Below, piece after piece: positions 24,651 through 32,713 of a stretch of 64,000 bases of DNA (positions are counted from its first letter, which is position 1; every line of letters starts with the position of its first letter). Position numbers and translations under genes: made by a program. The stretch comes from Mesorhizobium carmichaelinearum (lineage in GTDB: Bacteria > Pseudomonadota > Alphaproteobacteria > Rhizobiales > Rhizobiaceae): contig NZ_FZQR01000009.1 in NCBI RefSeq assembly GCF_900199455.1, forward strand, positions 248,001-312,000, read 5' to 3'. The notes under the pieces were generated by a model, which saw only the letters and a program-made list of their open reading frames with translations, had not been told where the DNA came from and made no database searches.

Positions 24651-26183
24651 ATGACCTCGAAGACCCCAACCGGCCCGGCCGAGCGATGGCTCGTGCTCTT
24701 GTCGGTATGCCTTGCCGCGATGACCATGCCCTTGACCTTCACCGGCCCGGCCGTCGCACTCTCCCGCATCGCGGCTGATCTCGGCGGCAGCCCGATCGCG
24801 CTCAATTGGGTGACGAACGCCTTCATGCTGACCTTCGGCGCCAGCCTGATGGCGGCTGGAGCGCTCGCCGACAATTTGGGCCGCAAACGGCTCTTCCTCG
24901 CCGGCCTCTGCCTCTATGTCATGGCGTCGCTCGGCGCCATGCTGGCGCCGGGCATCGTCTGGTTCGACATGTTCAGGGCCGCGCAAGGAATCGGCAGCGC
25001 CTTGGCCTTCGCCGGCGGCGCCTCGGCACTTGCCCAGGAATTCGAGGGACCGCCGCGACTGCGCGCCTTCTCCTTCCTCGGCACCAGTTTCGGCATCGGC
25101 CTCGCCTTCGGTCCGATCGCCTCGGGCCTGCTCATCTCCGCATTCGGCTGGCGCTCGATCTTTGTCCTCGTGGCAGCGCTGGCGATCGCCTCGGCAGTGC
25201 TGGGCCTGCGCACCATCAAGGAATCGCGCGACCCGGACGCGACCGGTCTCGACTGGGCGGGCGCCGGCACTTTCACGATCGCGCTGGCTTCGCTCACCTA
25301 TGGTGTCTTGCAGGCGCCGCAGAACGGTTGGGCTGATCCCCTCGTCATCGTTTTGCTCGCGGCGGCGGTCCTCTTCTTTGCCGCTTTCGTTATTGTCGAG
25401 CGGCGCGTGCGCCGGCCGATGCTCGATCTCACGCTGTTTCGCTTTCCCCGCTTCGTCGGCGGCCAGTTCCTGGCGGCGGCGCCAGCCTATGGCTTCGTCG
25501 TCCTGCTGGTGCTGTTGCCGATCCGCTTCATCGGCATCGAAGGGATGAGCGAGATCAAAGCCGGGCAGTTGATGATCTGCCTCTCGGGACCGCTGCTGAT
25601 CCTGCCCTTGCTGGCCGGCCAGCTGGCGCGCTGGGTCGCGCCGGCCACGATCTGCGGCGCGGGCCTGCTCATCGCCGCCGCCGGCCTCGTCTGGCTGAGC
25701 CTGACACCACCGGTCGCCATCGAGCTGGTGGCGCCGCTGGTGCTGATCGGTATCGGCATCGCTTTGCCCTGGGGGCTGATGGACGGGCTCGCCGTCAGCG
25801 TCGTGCCGCGGGAGCGTGCCGGCATGGCGGTCGGCATCTTCAACACCACGCGTGTCGCCTGCGAGGGCGTGGCGGTGGCGATCGTCATGGCGATCCTGTC
25901 GGGTTTCACCGCGGTACAACTCGCCGCTCAAGGAGCGTCTTCCAGGGATGCTGCCGCCGCGGCGCAGCTGCTGGTGACCGGCAATGTCGGAGACACGGCG
26001 CGGCATCTGCCGACGGTCAACCCCGCCTTCCTGGTCCAGGCCTACGAGACGGCGTTCGACAGGCTGCTGATCGTGCTGGCGGCAATCACCGTCATCACCG
26101 CCCTTGTCGTCTTCCTCGGCCTGCGTCGCGGATCAGCGGCGGAACACGAGACCGTGCCTGTGCCGGTATGCCAGGAAGGATAG
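24651..26183 (+). CDS. MFS multidrug transporter, DHA2 (EmrB/QacA) type
   Basis: The 510-residue protein has about fourteen membrane segments. ALNWVTNAFMLTFGASLMAAGALADNLGRKRLF covers the conserved helix 2 to loop 2-3 region (motif A ADNLGRKR), and AGGASALAQEF with SFLGTSFGIGLAFGP resembles antiporter motif C. DHA2 pumps expel drugs, dyes or aromatic compounds with proton exchange. ATG 24651 begins the conserved part; an open frame further upstream overlaps lysR and is not coding. Probably controlled by the divergent LysR protein. Confidence 0.9.
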   Translation: MTSKTPTGPAERWLVLLSVCLAAMTMPLTFTGPAVALSRIAADLGGSPIALNWVTNAFMLTFGASLMAAGALADNLGRKRLFLAGLCLYVMASLGAMLAPGIVWFDMFRAAQGIGSALAFAGGASALAQEFEGPPRLRAFSFLGTSFGIGLAFGPIASGLLISAFGWRSIFVLVAALAIASAVLGLRTIKESRDPDATGLDWAGAGTFTIALASLTYGVLQAPQNGWADPLVIVLLAAAVLFFAAFVIVERRVRRPMLDLTLFRFPRFVGGQFLAAAPAYGFVVLLVLLPIRFIGIEGMSEIKAGQLMICLSGPLLILPLLAGQLARWVAPATICGAGLLIAAAGLVWLSLTPPVAIELVAPLVLIGIGIALPWGLMDGLAVSVVPRERAGMAVGIFNTTRVACEGVAVAIVMAILSGFTAVQLAAQGASSRDAAAAAQLLVTGNVGDTARHLPTVNPAFLVQAYETAFDRLLIVLAAITVITALVVFLGLRRGSAAEHETVPVPVCQEG

Positions 26184-26193
26184 GCTACGGTTG

Positions 26194-26538
26194 TCAGGTG
26201 ATGACGAGGCTCGCTATTCGGTCGCCATCCAGCGTGAAGGTCATGTCGCCCTCGCCGTTGAAGCCCTTGCCTTTGACGGCGATGCGAACGCGATAAGTGC
26301 CTTGCACCGGCGCGATGCTGACGATGCTCAGATGCGACTTCGCGCCGATATTGTCCGACTGGTTCCAGCGCGCGATCTCAGCGCGGCCCTGGAACGACCG
26401 TCCCCAGTCGCTCAAGAACGCGTCGTCGGCAAAGGTAGCGAGAACCGCCTCTGTATTGGTGGCGTTGGTGGCTTCGACGAACCGATGGATTGGGTAGGGC
26501 GAGTAATTTCTGCGCCTCCCACCGACGCGCACTCGCAA
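26194..26538 (-). CDS. SnoaL/NTF2-like protein, 5' end uncertain
   Basis: The 114-residue frame carries an NTF2-like (SnoaL) domain: HRFVEATNATNTEAVLATFADDAFLSDWGRSFQGRAEIARWNQ, then SIAPVQGTYRVRIAVKGKGFNGEGDMTFTLDGDRIASLVIT. Only non-ATG starts exist (TTG 26538), and the first dozen residues (VRVGGRRRN) are not family-like. The 5' end abuts the AT-rich reverse transcriptase segment, so the original start and promoter may have been lost. The fold serves many small enzymes and binders; no function is assigned. Confidence 0.65.
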   Translation of the reverse strand: MRVRVGGRRRNYSPYPIHRFVEATNATNTEAVLATFADDAFLSDWGRSFQGRAEIARWNQSDNIGAKSHLSIVSIAPVQGTYRVRIAVKGKGFNGEGDMTFTLDGDRIASLVIT

Positions 26539-26581
26539 TGCGACAACGCAAGTTTCATGCGCGCTGCGGTCTCAAAAATCT

Positions 26582-28165
26582 CTATACCTTCAGCATGATA
26601 TTAGCGATCAAATGATTGATCTGGGACGAATTTCCAAAGTATTTTAGTCGATGATTTCTCGTAGCCGGCGTTAGTGAACTCGAGCCTACAGCTGATGACC
26701 AAGCGAGCCAGTCTGATTGACCGCTTATCAAAAACTCGTTTCTAAGCTCCGGGAGACCAAATCTGGCATCGTCGATCTCAAGAACTTTTGCCTTCGTGAT
26801 GGAGGTGGTAGACCGATGATTAAACAGTGCAGAAATCAAAGAGCCTACTTTGGACGTGTCCATCAGATATTCCTCAAGGATCGAGCCAAACCAAAAAAGC
26901 TGGAATTCAGTAAGCCGGCCAGGTCCTCTCAATACGCCAAGGATTATGTCGGCAATAAGCTCCTTGTCCTTAACGCCCGCGCAAAACCCGTAAACAGTTT
27001 TTGCCAAGTTTGGATAGGACATTATAATTTCTGGCAGTCTTCTCTCAACACGGTGAGCGTTGTCTCGCATAATAGTTAGAATTAGTTCCGCATCATCTTC
27101 TTCGATATTTGGTTTGTCAAGTATTTCATTTATATATTTAAGTTCATCTTCCGAAAGAGGTTTCTTAAAATGAAACTCGCTAGGGGGCTCATCGTCGTTA
27201 TAATCATTATGAATGAGAATTCGCCTCCTTTTCAGCAAGCTTTTCTTCACGGAATCGATTTTGTTTTCCATATCTATATGACCGGCAGAGTCGTTACTCG
27301 TCTTCTGCGGGTTAACCGACAGTCCTTTATCACCTAAAAGTCGTTGAATGATCTGAAAATCATCGGAAATATCTTTCTTTTCGTCTGAGAAAAGGTACAT
27401 GTCGTCCATAAATCTAACAAATTTTTCTGACGAAATTTCATAATAATTGTCAATAAATCTAAGAAAATCATTGCCAATCATCTTTGTAGGATAGATTCCT
27501 TGAGGAAGGCAATCTATAGATCTTCCAGAGTTTATCTGACGAAGGAGTTTCCCGAGACCATTTGCATCATCCAAACTTGCCCCAAGCTCCGAGAACCAGC
27601 TGACCAAGTCGTGATGATATACCCCGTTGAAATACGAAGCCACATCAAAGCCCATCGAGTGAGAATATTTGGAGCTGTACTCAGCAAGAGCACTCTTAAA
27701 AGCTTTGTAAGCTTCCGTTGGCGCTATTGGCACGCCTCCTTCAAAGCGATAGCCATAGTGGGTACGGCCCGCAGTATGAGGTTTTCTAAAAAGAGAGCGA
27801 TTCCGAAATACCACATCATATAAGTAGTATTCGGCAACTGGATCCAGCTTAATTGTTCTCCGAAGATATGAATTTGGCTTCGCCGCGTATACGCGTTTTT
27901 GCGACAGGAACGAGTATGCCTTTTCAGATTCGTCCAAACATTTATTTATGTATTCCTTAATCTCCTTTTCGCCCCTTACAATCAGCTCGCGATTCGTCCT
28001 CATCGGGAAAAGGGTTCGGCTATAATCGTCTAGAAAAAATGCGAGGGTACTGTCTATAATGACAGGCGGCGGCAGTGCTCGCTTAGCGAGCTTTCCAGAA
28101 GCAGTCGCTTTCGCTGGCTTCTTGGTTTTTGTAGACTTACTGGCCTTTTTTGGCTTCGTACCCAA
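26582..28165 (-). CDS. Reverse transcriptase of the defence-associated (Abi/UG) kind
   Basis: The 527-residue protein begins with a lysine-rich tail (1-30) and contains a polymerase palm: motif A FDVASYFNGVYHHDL (Asp174), motif B LPQGIYPTK (220-228), motif C RFMDDMYLF with the catalytic DD at 254-255, and GLSVNPQKT (281-289). No maturase domain, HNH nuclease or intron structure surrounds it, so it is not a group II intron. The long C-terminus (300-527) lacks a known nuclease. This resembles AbiA/AbiK/UG-type antiviral RTs; the exact class is undecided. The gene is visibly AT-rich against its GC-rich neighbours, indicating transfer. Confidence 0.78.
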   Translation of the reverse strand: MGTKPKKASKSTKTKKPAKATASGKLAKRALPPPVIIDSTLAFFLDDYSRTLFPMRTNRELIVRGEKEIKEYINKCLDESEKAYSFLSQKRVYAAKPNSYLRRTIKLDPVAEYYLYDVVFRNRSLFRKPHTAGRTHYGYRFEGGVPIAPTEAYKAFKSALAEYSSKYSHSMGFDVASYFNGVYHHDLVSWFSELGASLDDANGLGKLLRQINSGRSIDCLPQGIYPTKMIGNDFLRFIDNYYEISSEKFVRFMDDMYLFSDEKKDISDDFQIIQRLLGDKGLSVNPQKTSNDSAGHIDMENKIDSVKKSLLKRRRILIHNDYNDDEPPSEFHFKKPLSEDELKYINEILDKPNIEEDDAELILTIMRDNAHRVERRLPEIIMSYPNLAKTVYGFCAGVKDKELIADIILGVLRGPGRLTEFQLFWFGSILEEYLMDTSKVGSLISALFNHRSTTSITKAKVLEIDDARFGLPELRNEFLISGQSDWLAWSSAVGSSSLTPATRNHRLKYFGNSSQINHLIANIMLKV

Positions 28166-28260
28166 ATTTCATTCTCCCGTCGCCAAGCCTAATCAAATGC
28201 ATGTACACCGATTTGTCTATCGGCAAATGTTGTTGGTGGCTTGACAATGAGGATTTTCAC

Positions 28261-28307
28261 TCAGCGTTTTTGATCGCTGAAGCTTACTGAAAATTCCGAA
28301 ATCGGAA
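28261..28307. other. Two adjacent short hairpins between reverse transcriptase and esterase genes
   Basis: TCAGCG/CGCTGA pair at 28261-28266 and 28275-28280, and TTCCGA/TCGGAA at 28294-28299 and 28302-28307. They lie 96 bases upstream of the RT start and 11 bases after the esterase stop, so they may end esterase transcription or form part of an RT-linked structured RNA. Confidence 0.35.
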
Positions 28308-28317
28308 ACTGGAACTC

Positions 28318-29094
28318 TTAGTCCAATCGATGCATAAGATCATCATCCAGCCAGCGACCGAAGAAATAGACCAGCTGCTTGTGCCACCACGGCCAGTCAT
28401 GGCTGACGTCGCCGCCCCAATAATCGACCCAGGCCGGAATGGATTTGTCGCGCAGGATCTGTTCCAGCTGGCGCGTCTCGACCAGCATGCGCTCTTCCCA
28501 GGCGCCCTGCCCGCAGCAGAAGATCAGCCTCAGCGCTTTGAGCCGGGCCAGCAGCTTCGGGTCGACAATGCCGGGCAGATAGTCGAGCGGCGAATTGTAG
28601 AAGATGTCGCCCTCCAGCGCCTTGCCGAAGAAGTCACGGGCCGAATAGACCCCCGACAGTGAGATGACGCCGCAGGCGAGTTCCGGAAAGCGGAAGACGA
28701 AGTTCGAGGAATGGTAGCCGCCCATCGAACAGCCTGAGAACAGCGGCTTCAGCTTGCGCCCGCCATTGGCGGCCGAGGCGGTGGACACAATTTCCGGCAG
28801 CGCCTCATCGCGCACATAGCGGAAATAGGCTTCGTGCCGGGCGATGCGATGCGCGGCATCGGCGTGCTTGTCGAAGAAGGATTCCGAATCGATACCGTCG
28901 ACTGTGAACAGCTGGATACGGCCAGTGTCGATGAACTCGGCCAGGGCGCCGACGCCACCGGAATCCTCGAACTGGTAGAACCGGCCCTGCGAGGTCGGGA
29001 ACACCACGACCGGCCGGCCGGCATGGCCGTAGCGCTTGTATTCCATGTCACGGCCGAGCTTGCCGGAGAAATGCTTGTGATAGGAGATGTCCAT
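28318..29094 (-). CDS. Alpha/beta-fold esterase
   Basis: The 258-residue protein belongs to the esterase D/antigen 85-like alpha/beta hydrolases: PVVVFPTSQGRFYQFED, the nucleophile elbow FSGCSMGGYHS (Ser in GCSMG) and a late histidine in GGDVSHDWPWWHKQL. No signal peptide is seen. It lies four bases downstream of an ATP-grasp gene and is clearly cotranscribed with it, suggesting the pair makes and trims an ester or amide conjugate. The substrate is unknown. Confidence 0.85.
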   Translation of the reverse strand: MDISYHKHFSGKLGRDMEYKRYGHAGRPVVVFPTSQGRFYQFEDSGGVGALAEFIDTGRIQLFTVDGIDSESFFDKHADAAHRIARHEAYFRYVRDEALPEIVSTASAANGGRKLKPLFSGCSMGGYHSSNFVFRFPELACGVISLSGVYSARDFFGKALEGDIFYNSPLDYLPGIVDPKLLARLKALRLIFCCGQGAWEERMLVETRQLEQILRDKSIPAWVDYWGGDVSHDWPWWHKQLVYFFGRWLDDDLMHRLD

Positions 29095-29098
29095 GGCC

Positions 29099-30265
29099 TC
29101 AGGCCTTTTCCGCGTGGATATAGGCGACCGCCTCGCGCAACGCCGCCTGATCCTTCGAGCGCATCTGGTAGGCGTAATTTCCCATGGCGCGGCTGAAAAC
29201 CTCTTCTATTGGCTGATGGTGCACGATCTTGTCGCGGTGCGCCGCTAGCACGTCCTCATGGCTGTGCAAATAGTGGAGGTGCCGCTTGCGGCTGGCATAG
29301 GCGGTGAAATACTTGCCCTCATAGGGCCCGCCGGCGGCGTCCTTGACCACCATGTCGGCCCATGCCGCGTAGACGTCGATGTCGAACGTATAGTTGATGG
29401 CATCGGTCATCCAGGCGCCGGGCGGCCGCATATTGACCTCCAGCGCGATGATCCGGTCGTCCCTGGTCTCGAACAGTTCGATGTGGAAGAAGCGCTCGCG
29501 CACGTCGAACGCTTTCAGGATCTTGCGGCCGGCCTCCTCGACGGCTGGCCTGATATGCGGAAAGCAGGTGTAGCTCATGTGGCGGTCCTTGTTGACCACC
29601 TCCATGACGCTCTGGTCGTAGCGGTGGCTGGCCGCCAGCACCACCTCGCCGTCGCGGTTGACCAGCCCGTCATAGGTCACCACCAGCCCTTCGATGAACT
29701 GCTCCATGACGAAGGTCACGTCCTCGGGCTTGTCCCGGAAGAACTGGTCGAGCTCTGCTGTGTTGGAGATCTTGAAGGTGTTGGAAGCGCCTGAGCCGCT
29801 GTCGGGCTTCACCACCACGGGATAGCCGACGCGGCGGATGAAGGTCATCGCCCCGGCACGGTCGGAGCATTTGCGCTGCGCGATCGTCTCGACGCCGCTC
29901 TTGCGGAAGAAGGCGCGCATGCGGCTCTTGCGCTTCAGATTCTTCACGAAATCGAGCTTGGTGCCGTAGATGTTGAAGTCGGTGCGGATGTTGGCTTCCA
30001 GCTCCAGCCAATGCTCGTTGAGCGATTCGAAGCGGTCGATGCGGCCCCATTTGTGGATGAAATGCCCCATCGCCCGGAACACCGGATCGTAGTCCTCCAT
30101 GTCGGCGACGCGGTAATATTCCGAAAGTGCTGCCTTCAGTCTGCCGTCCAGCGCCTCATAGGGCGCATCGCCAATGCCGAGCACGGTGGCGCCGGCCTTC
30201 TTCAGCCGGTCGCAGAAATCGGCGCCGTTGGTCGGAAAATGCGGCGAGAAGAACACGAAATTCAT
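29099..30265 (-). CDS. ATP-grasp carboxylate-amine ligase-like protein
   Basis: The 388-residue protein has an N-terminal Rossmann-like domain (MNFVFFSPHFPTNGADFCDRL) and an ATP-grasp fold: RRVGYPVVVKPDSGSGASNTF, FVMEQFIEGLVVTYDGLVN and the Mg-binding FHIELFETRDDRIIALEVNMRPPGAW. Such enzymes join a carboxylate, via acyl phosphate, to an amine or thiol. It is the first gene of a two-gene operon with the esterase. The product is not predictable. ATG 30265 starts the conserved domain; a longer frame upstream is not family-like. Confidence 0.85.
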   Translation of the reverse strand: MNFVFFSPHFPTNGADFCDRLKKAGATVLGIGDAPYEALDGRLKAALSEYYRVADMEDYDPVFRAMGHFIHKWGRIDRFESLNEHWLELEANIRTDFNIYGTKLDFVKNLKRKSRMRAFFRKSGVETIAQRKCSDRAGAMTFIRRVGYPVVVKPDSGSGASNTFKISNTAELDQFFRDKPEDVTFVMEQFIEGLVVTYDGLVNRDGEVVLAASHRYDQSVMEVVNKDRHMSYTCFPHIRPAVEEAGRKILKAFDVRERFFHIELFETRDDRIIALEVNMRPPGAWMTDAINYTFDIDVYAAWADMVVKDAAGGPYEGKYFTAYASRKRHLHYLHSHEDVLAAHRDKIVHHQPIEEVFSRAMGNYAYQMRSKDQAALREAVAYIHAEKA

Positions 30266-30422
30266 GGACAACCCCCTCCCGGCGGCGGCGCACCGCAGCC
30301 CCACCGAAACGCAAGTCTGGCGCATTTGCGGCGCGCGGGGAAGAGCTTCCGCGTCAGGGATAATGTTCAACAGATTCAGCCCCCGCTTGCCTCGCACAAG
30401 CTGCTCCTGTATGAGAACCGGC

Positions 30423-30539
30423 ATGAACACGCGCGCCACCACCGCCTCACGTCCGACCGGTTTTTCCGGCGAGACCGTGCGCGCGCTTGCCTCGACCCTG
30501 CTTCTTCTCGGCCTTATCGGCGATCGCCGGGTTCGCTGA
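30423..30539 (+). CDS. leuL: leu leader peptide
   Basis: A 38-codon frame ends in ASTLLLLGLIGDRRVR and TGA. The run of four leucine codons, glycine, leucine is what a leucine attenuator needs, and leuA starts 154 bases downstream. An in-frame ATG at 30411 would add four residues. A GC-rich stem, CGGCGGT/ACCGCCG at 30549-30565, follows the stop. No strong U-run follows that stem, so the termination structure is less clear than for trp. Confidence 0.65.
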   Translation: MNTRATTASRPTGFSGETVRALASTLLLLGLIGDRRVR

Positions 30540-30548
30540 AGGAGCGCC

Positions 30549-30565
30549 CGGCGGTCGAACCGCCG
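30549..30565 (+). promoter_or_regulatory. Stem-loop after the leu leader peptide
   Basis: CGGCGGT and ACCGCCG form a 7-bp stem around CGA, ten bases after the leader stop codon. It could be one arm pair of a leuA attenuator, although no T-tract follows directly. Confidence 0.4.
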
Positions 30566-30693
30566 CGCAAGCGCATGCTCCTTAGCCAGTCTCAAAATTG
30601 GCAGTCACATCAAGCGAACGAAAATCTGGTAGAGGCGCCACTCGCCAGCAATCCGTCCGGGACGGATCCGAGGGCCGCCGGGAGAACAAGACG

Positions 30694-32460
30694 ATGAACG
30701 CACGAGAACAAATCCGCCCTGATGCCGGGGTCACCGGCAAGGACGTGGAACCAGCCCGGGGCATGACAGAGTCAGCCCGGGGCATGCGTGAGGCAGCCCG
30801 CAAATATCAACCCTATCCGACCGTCGGCCTCACTGACCGCACCTGGCCCAACAAGGTGATCGACAAGGCGCCGATCTGGTGTTCGGTCGACCTGCGCGAC
30901 GGCAACCAGGCGCTGATCGACCCGATGGGCCATGAGCGCAAGGCGCGCATGTTCGGCCTGCTGCTCGATATGGGCTTCAAGGAAATCGAGATCGGCTTCC
31001 CCTCGGCCTCGCAGACCGATTTCGACTTCGCCCGCTGGTGCATCGAGGAAGGCAACGTCCCGGCCGATGTGTCGCTGCAGGTGCTGGTGCAGTGCCGTCC
31101 CGAACTGATCACCCGCACCTTCGAGGCGCTGAAGGGCGCCACCAACCCGATCGTGCATTTCTACAATTCGACCAGCGAATTGCAGCGCCGCGTCGTCTTC
31201 GAAAAAGACGTCGGCGGCGTCAAGCGCATCGCCACCGACGCGGCCAAGATGATCACCGACATGGCGGCCAAGGCCGGCGGCGGCTATCGCTTCGAATATT
31301 CGCCGGAAAGCTTCACCGGCACCGAACTCGAAGTCGCGCTGGAGATCTGCAACGCCGTCACCGAGATCGTCAGGCCGACATCGGACAACAAGCTCATCAT
31401 CAACCTGCCGTCGACGGTCGAGATGTCGACACCCAACATCTATGCCGACCGCATCGAGTGGATGTGCCGCAATCTCGACAACCGCGAAAACCTGATCATC
31501 TCGCTGCATCCCCACAATGACCGCGGCACCGGCATCGCCACCACCGAGCTCGGCCTGATGGCGGGTGCCGACCGCGTCGAAGGCACGCTGTTCGGCAATG
31601 GCGAGCGCACCGGCAATGTCGACATCGTCACGCTGGCGCTCAACATGTACACGCAAGGCGTCGATCCGGGCATCGATTGCTCCGACATCAACCGGATGAA
31701 GGATGTCTACGAGTACTCCAACCAGCTGAAGATCCCCGAGCGCCACCCCTATGTCGGCGAGCTCGTCTACACCGCCTTTTCAGGCTCGCACCAGGACGCC
31801 ATCAACAAGGGCATGAAGGCGCTGAAGAAGGCCAACACCAGCCTGTGGGAAGTGCCCTACCTGCCGATCGACCCGGCCGATGTCGGCCGCAGCTACGAGG
31901 CGATCATCCGCATCAACTCGCAGTCGGGCAAGGGCGGCATCGCCTATGTGCTGCAGGCCGACTACGGCCTTAATCTGCCGCGCAATCTGCAGATCGAGTT
32001 CAGCCAGGCGATCCAGGCGATCACCGATGCCGAAGGCAAGGAAGTGCCGGCCAAGCGCATCTATGAGCGCTTCCTCGAAACCTATGTCGACCAGCCGGGC
32101 GCGCGCCTGAAATTCCTCGACCACCACACCTATCCGGACACCGAGGTCAAGGGCCGGCGCGTGGTCGAGGCGGTGATCCTCGACAAGGGCAAGGAAGTGA
32201 CCATTACCGGCACCGGCACCGGCCCGATCGACGGCTTCGTCGATGCGCTGTCGCGCCATGTCGGTGTCGAGATGTCTGTGCTCGACTATTCCGAACACTC
32301 CATGCAGCGCGGCTCCAATGCCTCGGCCATTTCCTATGTCGAAATGGAATATCCCGGCGGCAAGCTGTTCGGCGCCGGCATCAACACCAACATCGTCGCC
32401 GCCTCGCTGGAAGCGGTGACTTCGGCCGCCAACCGCATCGTCGGCCGCAAGGCGCGGTAG
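30694..32460 (+). CDS. leuA: 2-Isopropylmalate synthase
   Basis: The 588-residue enzyme condenses acetyl-CoA with 2-oxoisovalerate, the committed step to leucine. It is the long type with RTWPNKVIDKAPIWCSVDLRDGNQAL at the start of the catalytic TIM barrel, the metal ligands in LRDGNQ and SLHPHNDRGTG, and a C-terminal LeuA regulatory domain that binds leucine. The first 35 residues contain an imperfect direct repeat (ARGMTESARGMREAARKY) absent from most relatives. GGGAGAACAAG precedes ATG 30694. Control by the upstream leucine-rich leader peptide is likely. Confidence 0.95.
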   Translation: MNAREQIRPDAGVTGKDVEPARGMTESARGMREAARKYQPYPTVGLTDRTWPNKVIDKAPIWCSVDLRDGNQALIDPMGHERKARMFGLLLDMGFKEIEIGFPSASQTDFDFARWCIEEGNVPADVSLQVLVQCRPELITRTFEALKGATNPIVHFYNSTSELQRRVVFEKDVGGVKRIATDAAKMITDMAAKAGGGYRFEYSPESFTGTELEVALEICNAVTEIVRPTSDNKLIINLPSTVEMSTPNIYADRIEWMCRNLDNRENLIISLHPHNDRGTGIATTELGLMAGADRVEGTLFGNGERTGNVDIVTLALNMYTQGVDPGIDCSDINRMKDVYEYSNQLKIPERHPYVGELVYTAFSGSHQDAINKGMKALKKANTSLWEVPYLPIDPADVGRSYEAIIRINSQSGKGGIAYVLQADYGLNLPRNLQIEFSQAIQAITDAEGKEVPAKRIYERFLETYVDQPGARLKFLDHHTYPDTEVKGRRVVEAVILDKGKEVTITGTGTGPIDGFVDALSRHVGVEMSVLDYSEHSMQRGSNASAISYVEMEYPGGKLFGAGINTNIVAASLEAVTSAANRIVGRKAR

Positions 32461-32471
32461 CTTTTACCGAC

Positions 32472-32513
32472 TGGCGCGAGGGATCAGAACAACTCTCGCG
32501 CCATTCATTTTTT
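32472..32513 (+). terminator. Intrinsic terminator of leuA
   Basis: TGGCGCGAG (32472-32480) pairs perfectly with CTCGCGCCA (32495-32503), followed by TTCATTTTTT. It starts 11 bases after the leuA stop. Confidence 0.85.
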
Positions 32514-32713
32514 CAAGCCGAAACAAGGCTTTGACCTCGAATGGCTGACATGGCGGCGGCGTGCTCATTCTGAAGCCGACATCGGCCGCGCCATTAACCA
32601 CCGGAAAATTATCCGGTTAGGTACGCGATCGCATAATGGGTGTGCACTTGTGTGGTGGTGCGAGCCCTATATGATCGCATCTCAACCTGTGCCGACTTCG
32701 AGAGGATCGACAC

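Noticed and set aside
24525..26006. 493-codon frame antisense to the DHA2 transporter
   Set aside because: Composition is Asp/Gln/Arg-rich and unlike any family; it is a shadow.
26582..28165. Group II intron or retron interpretation of the reverse transcriptase
   Set aside because: No maturase/X domain or intron domain V hairpin is visible, and the motif pattern and long C-terminus do not fit a typical short retron RT.
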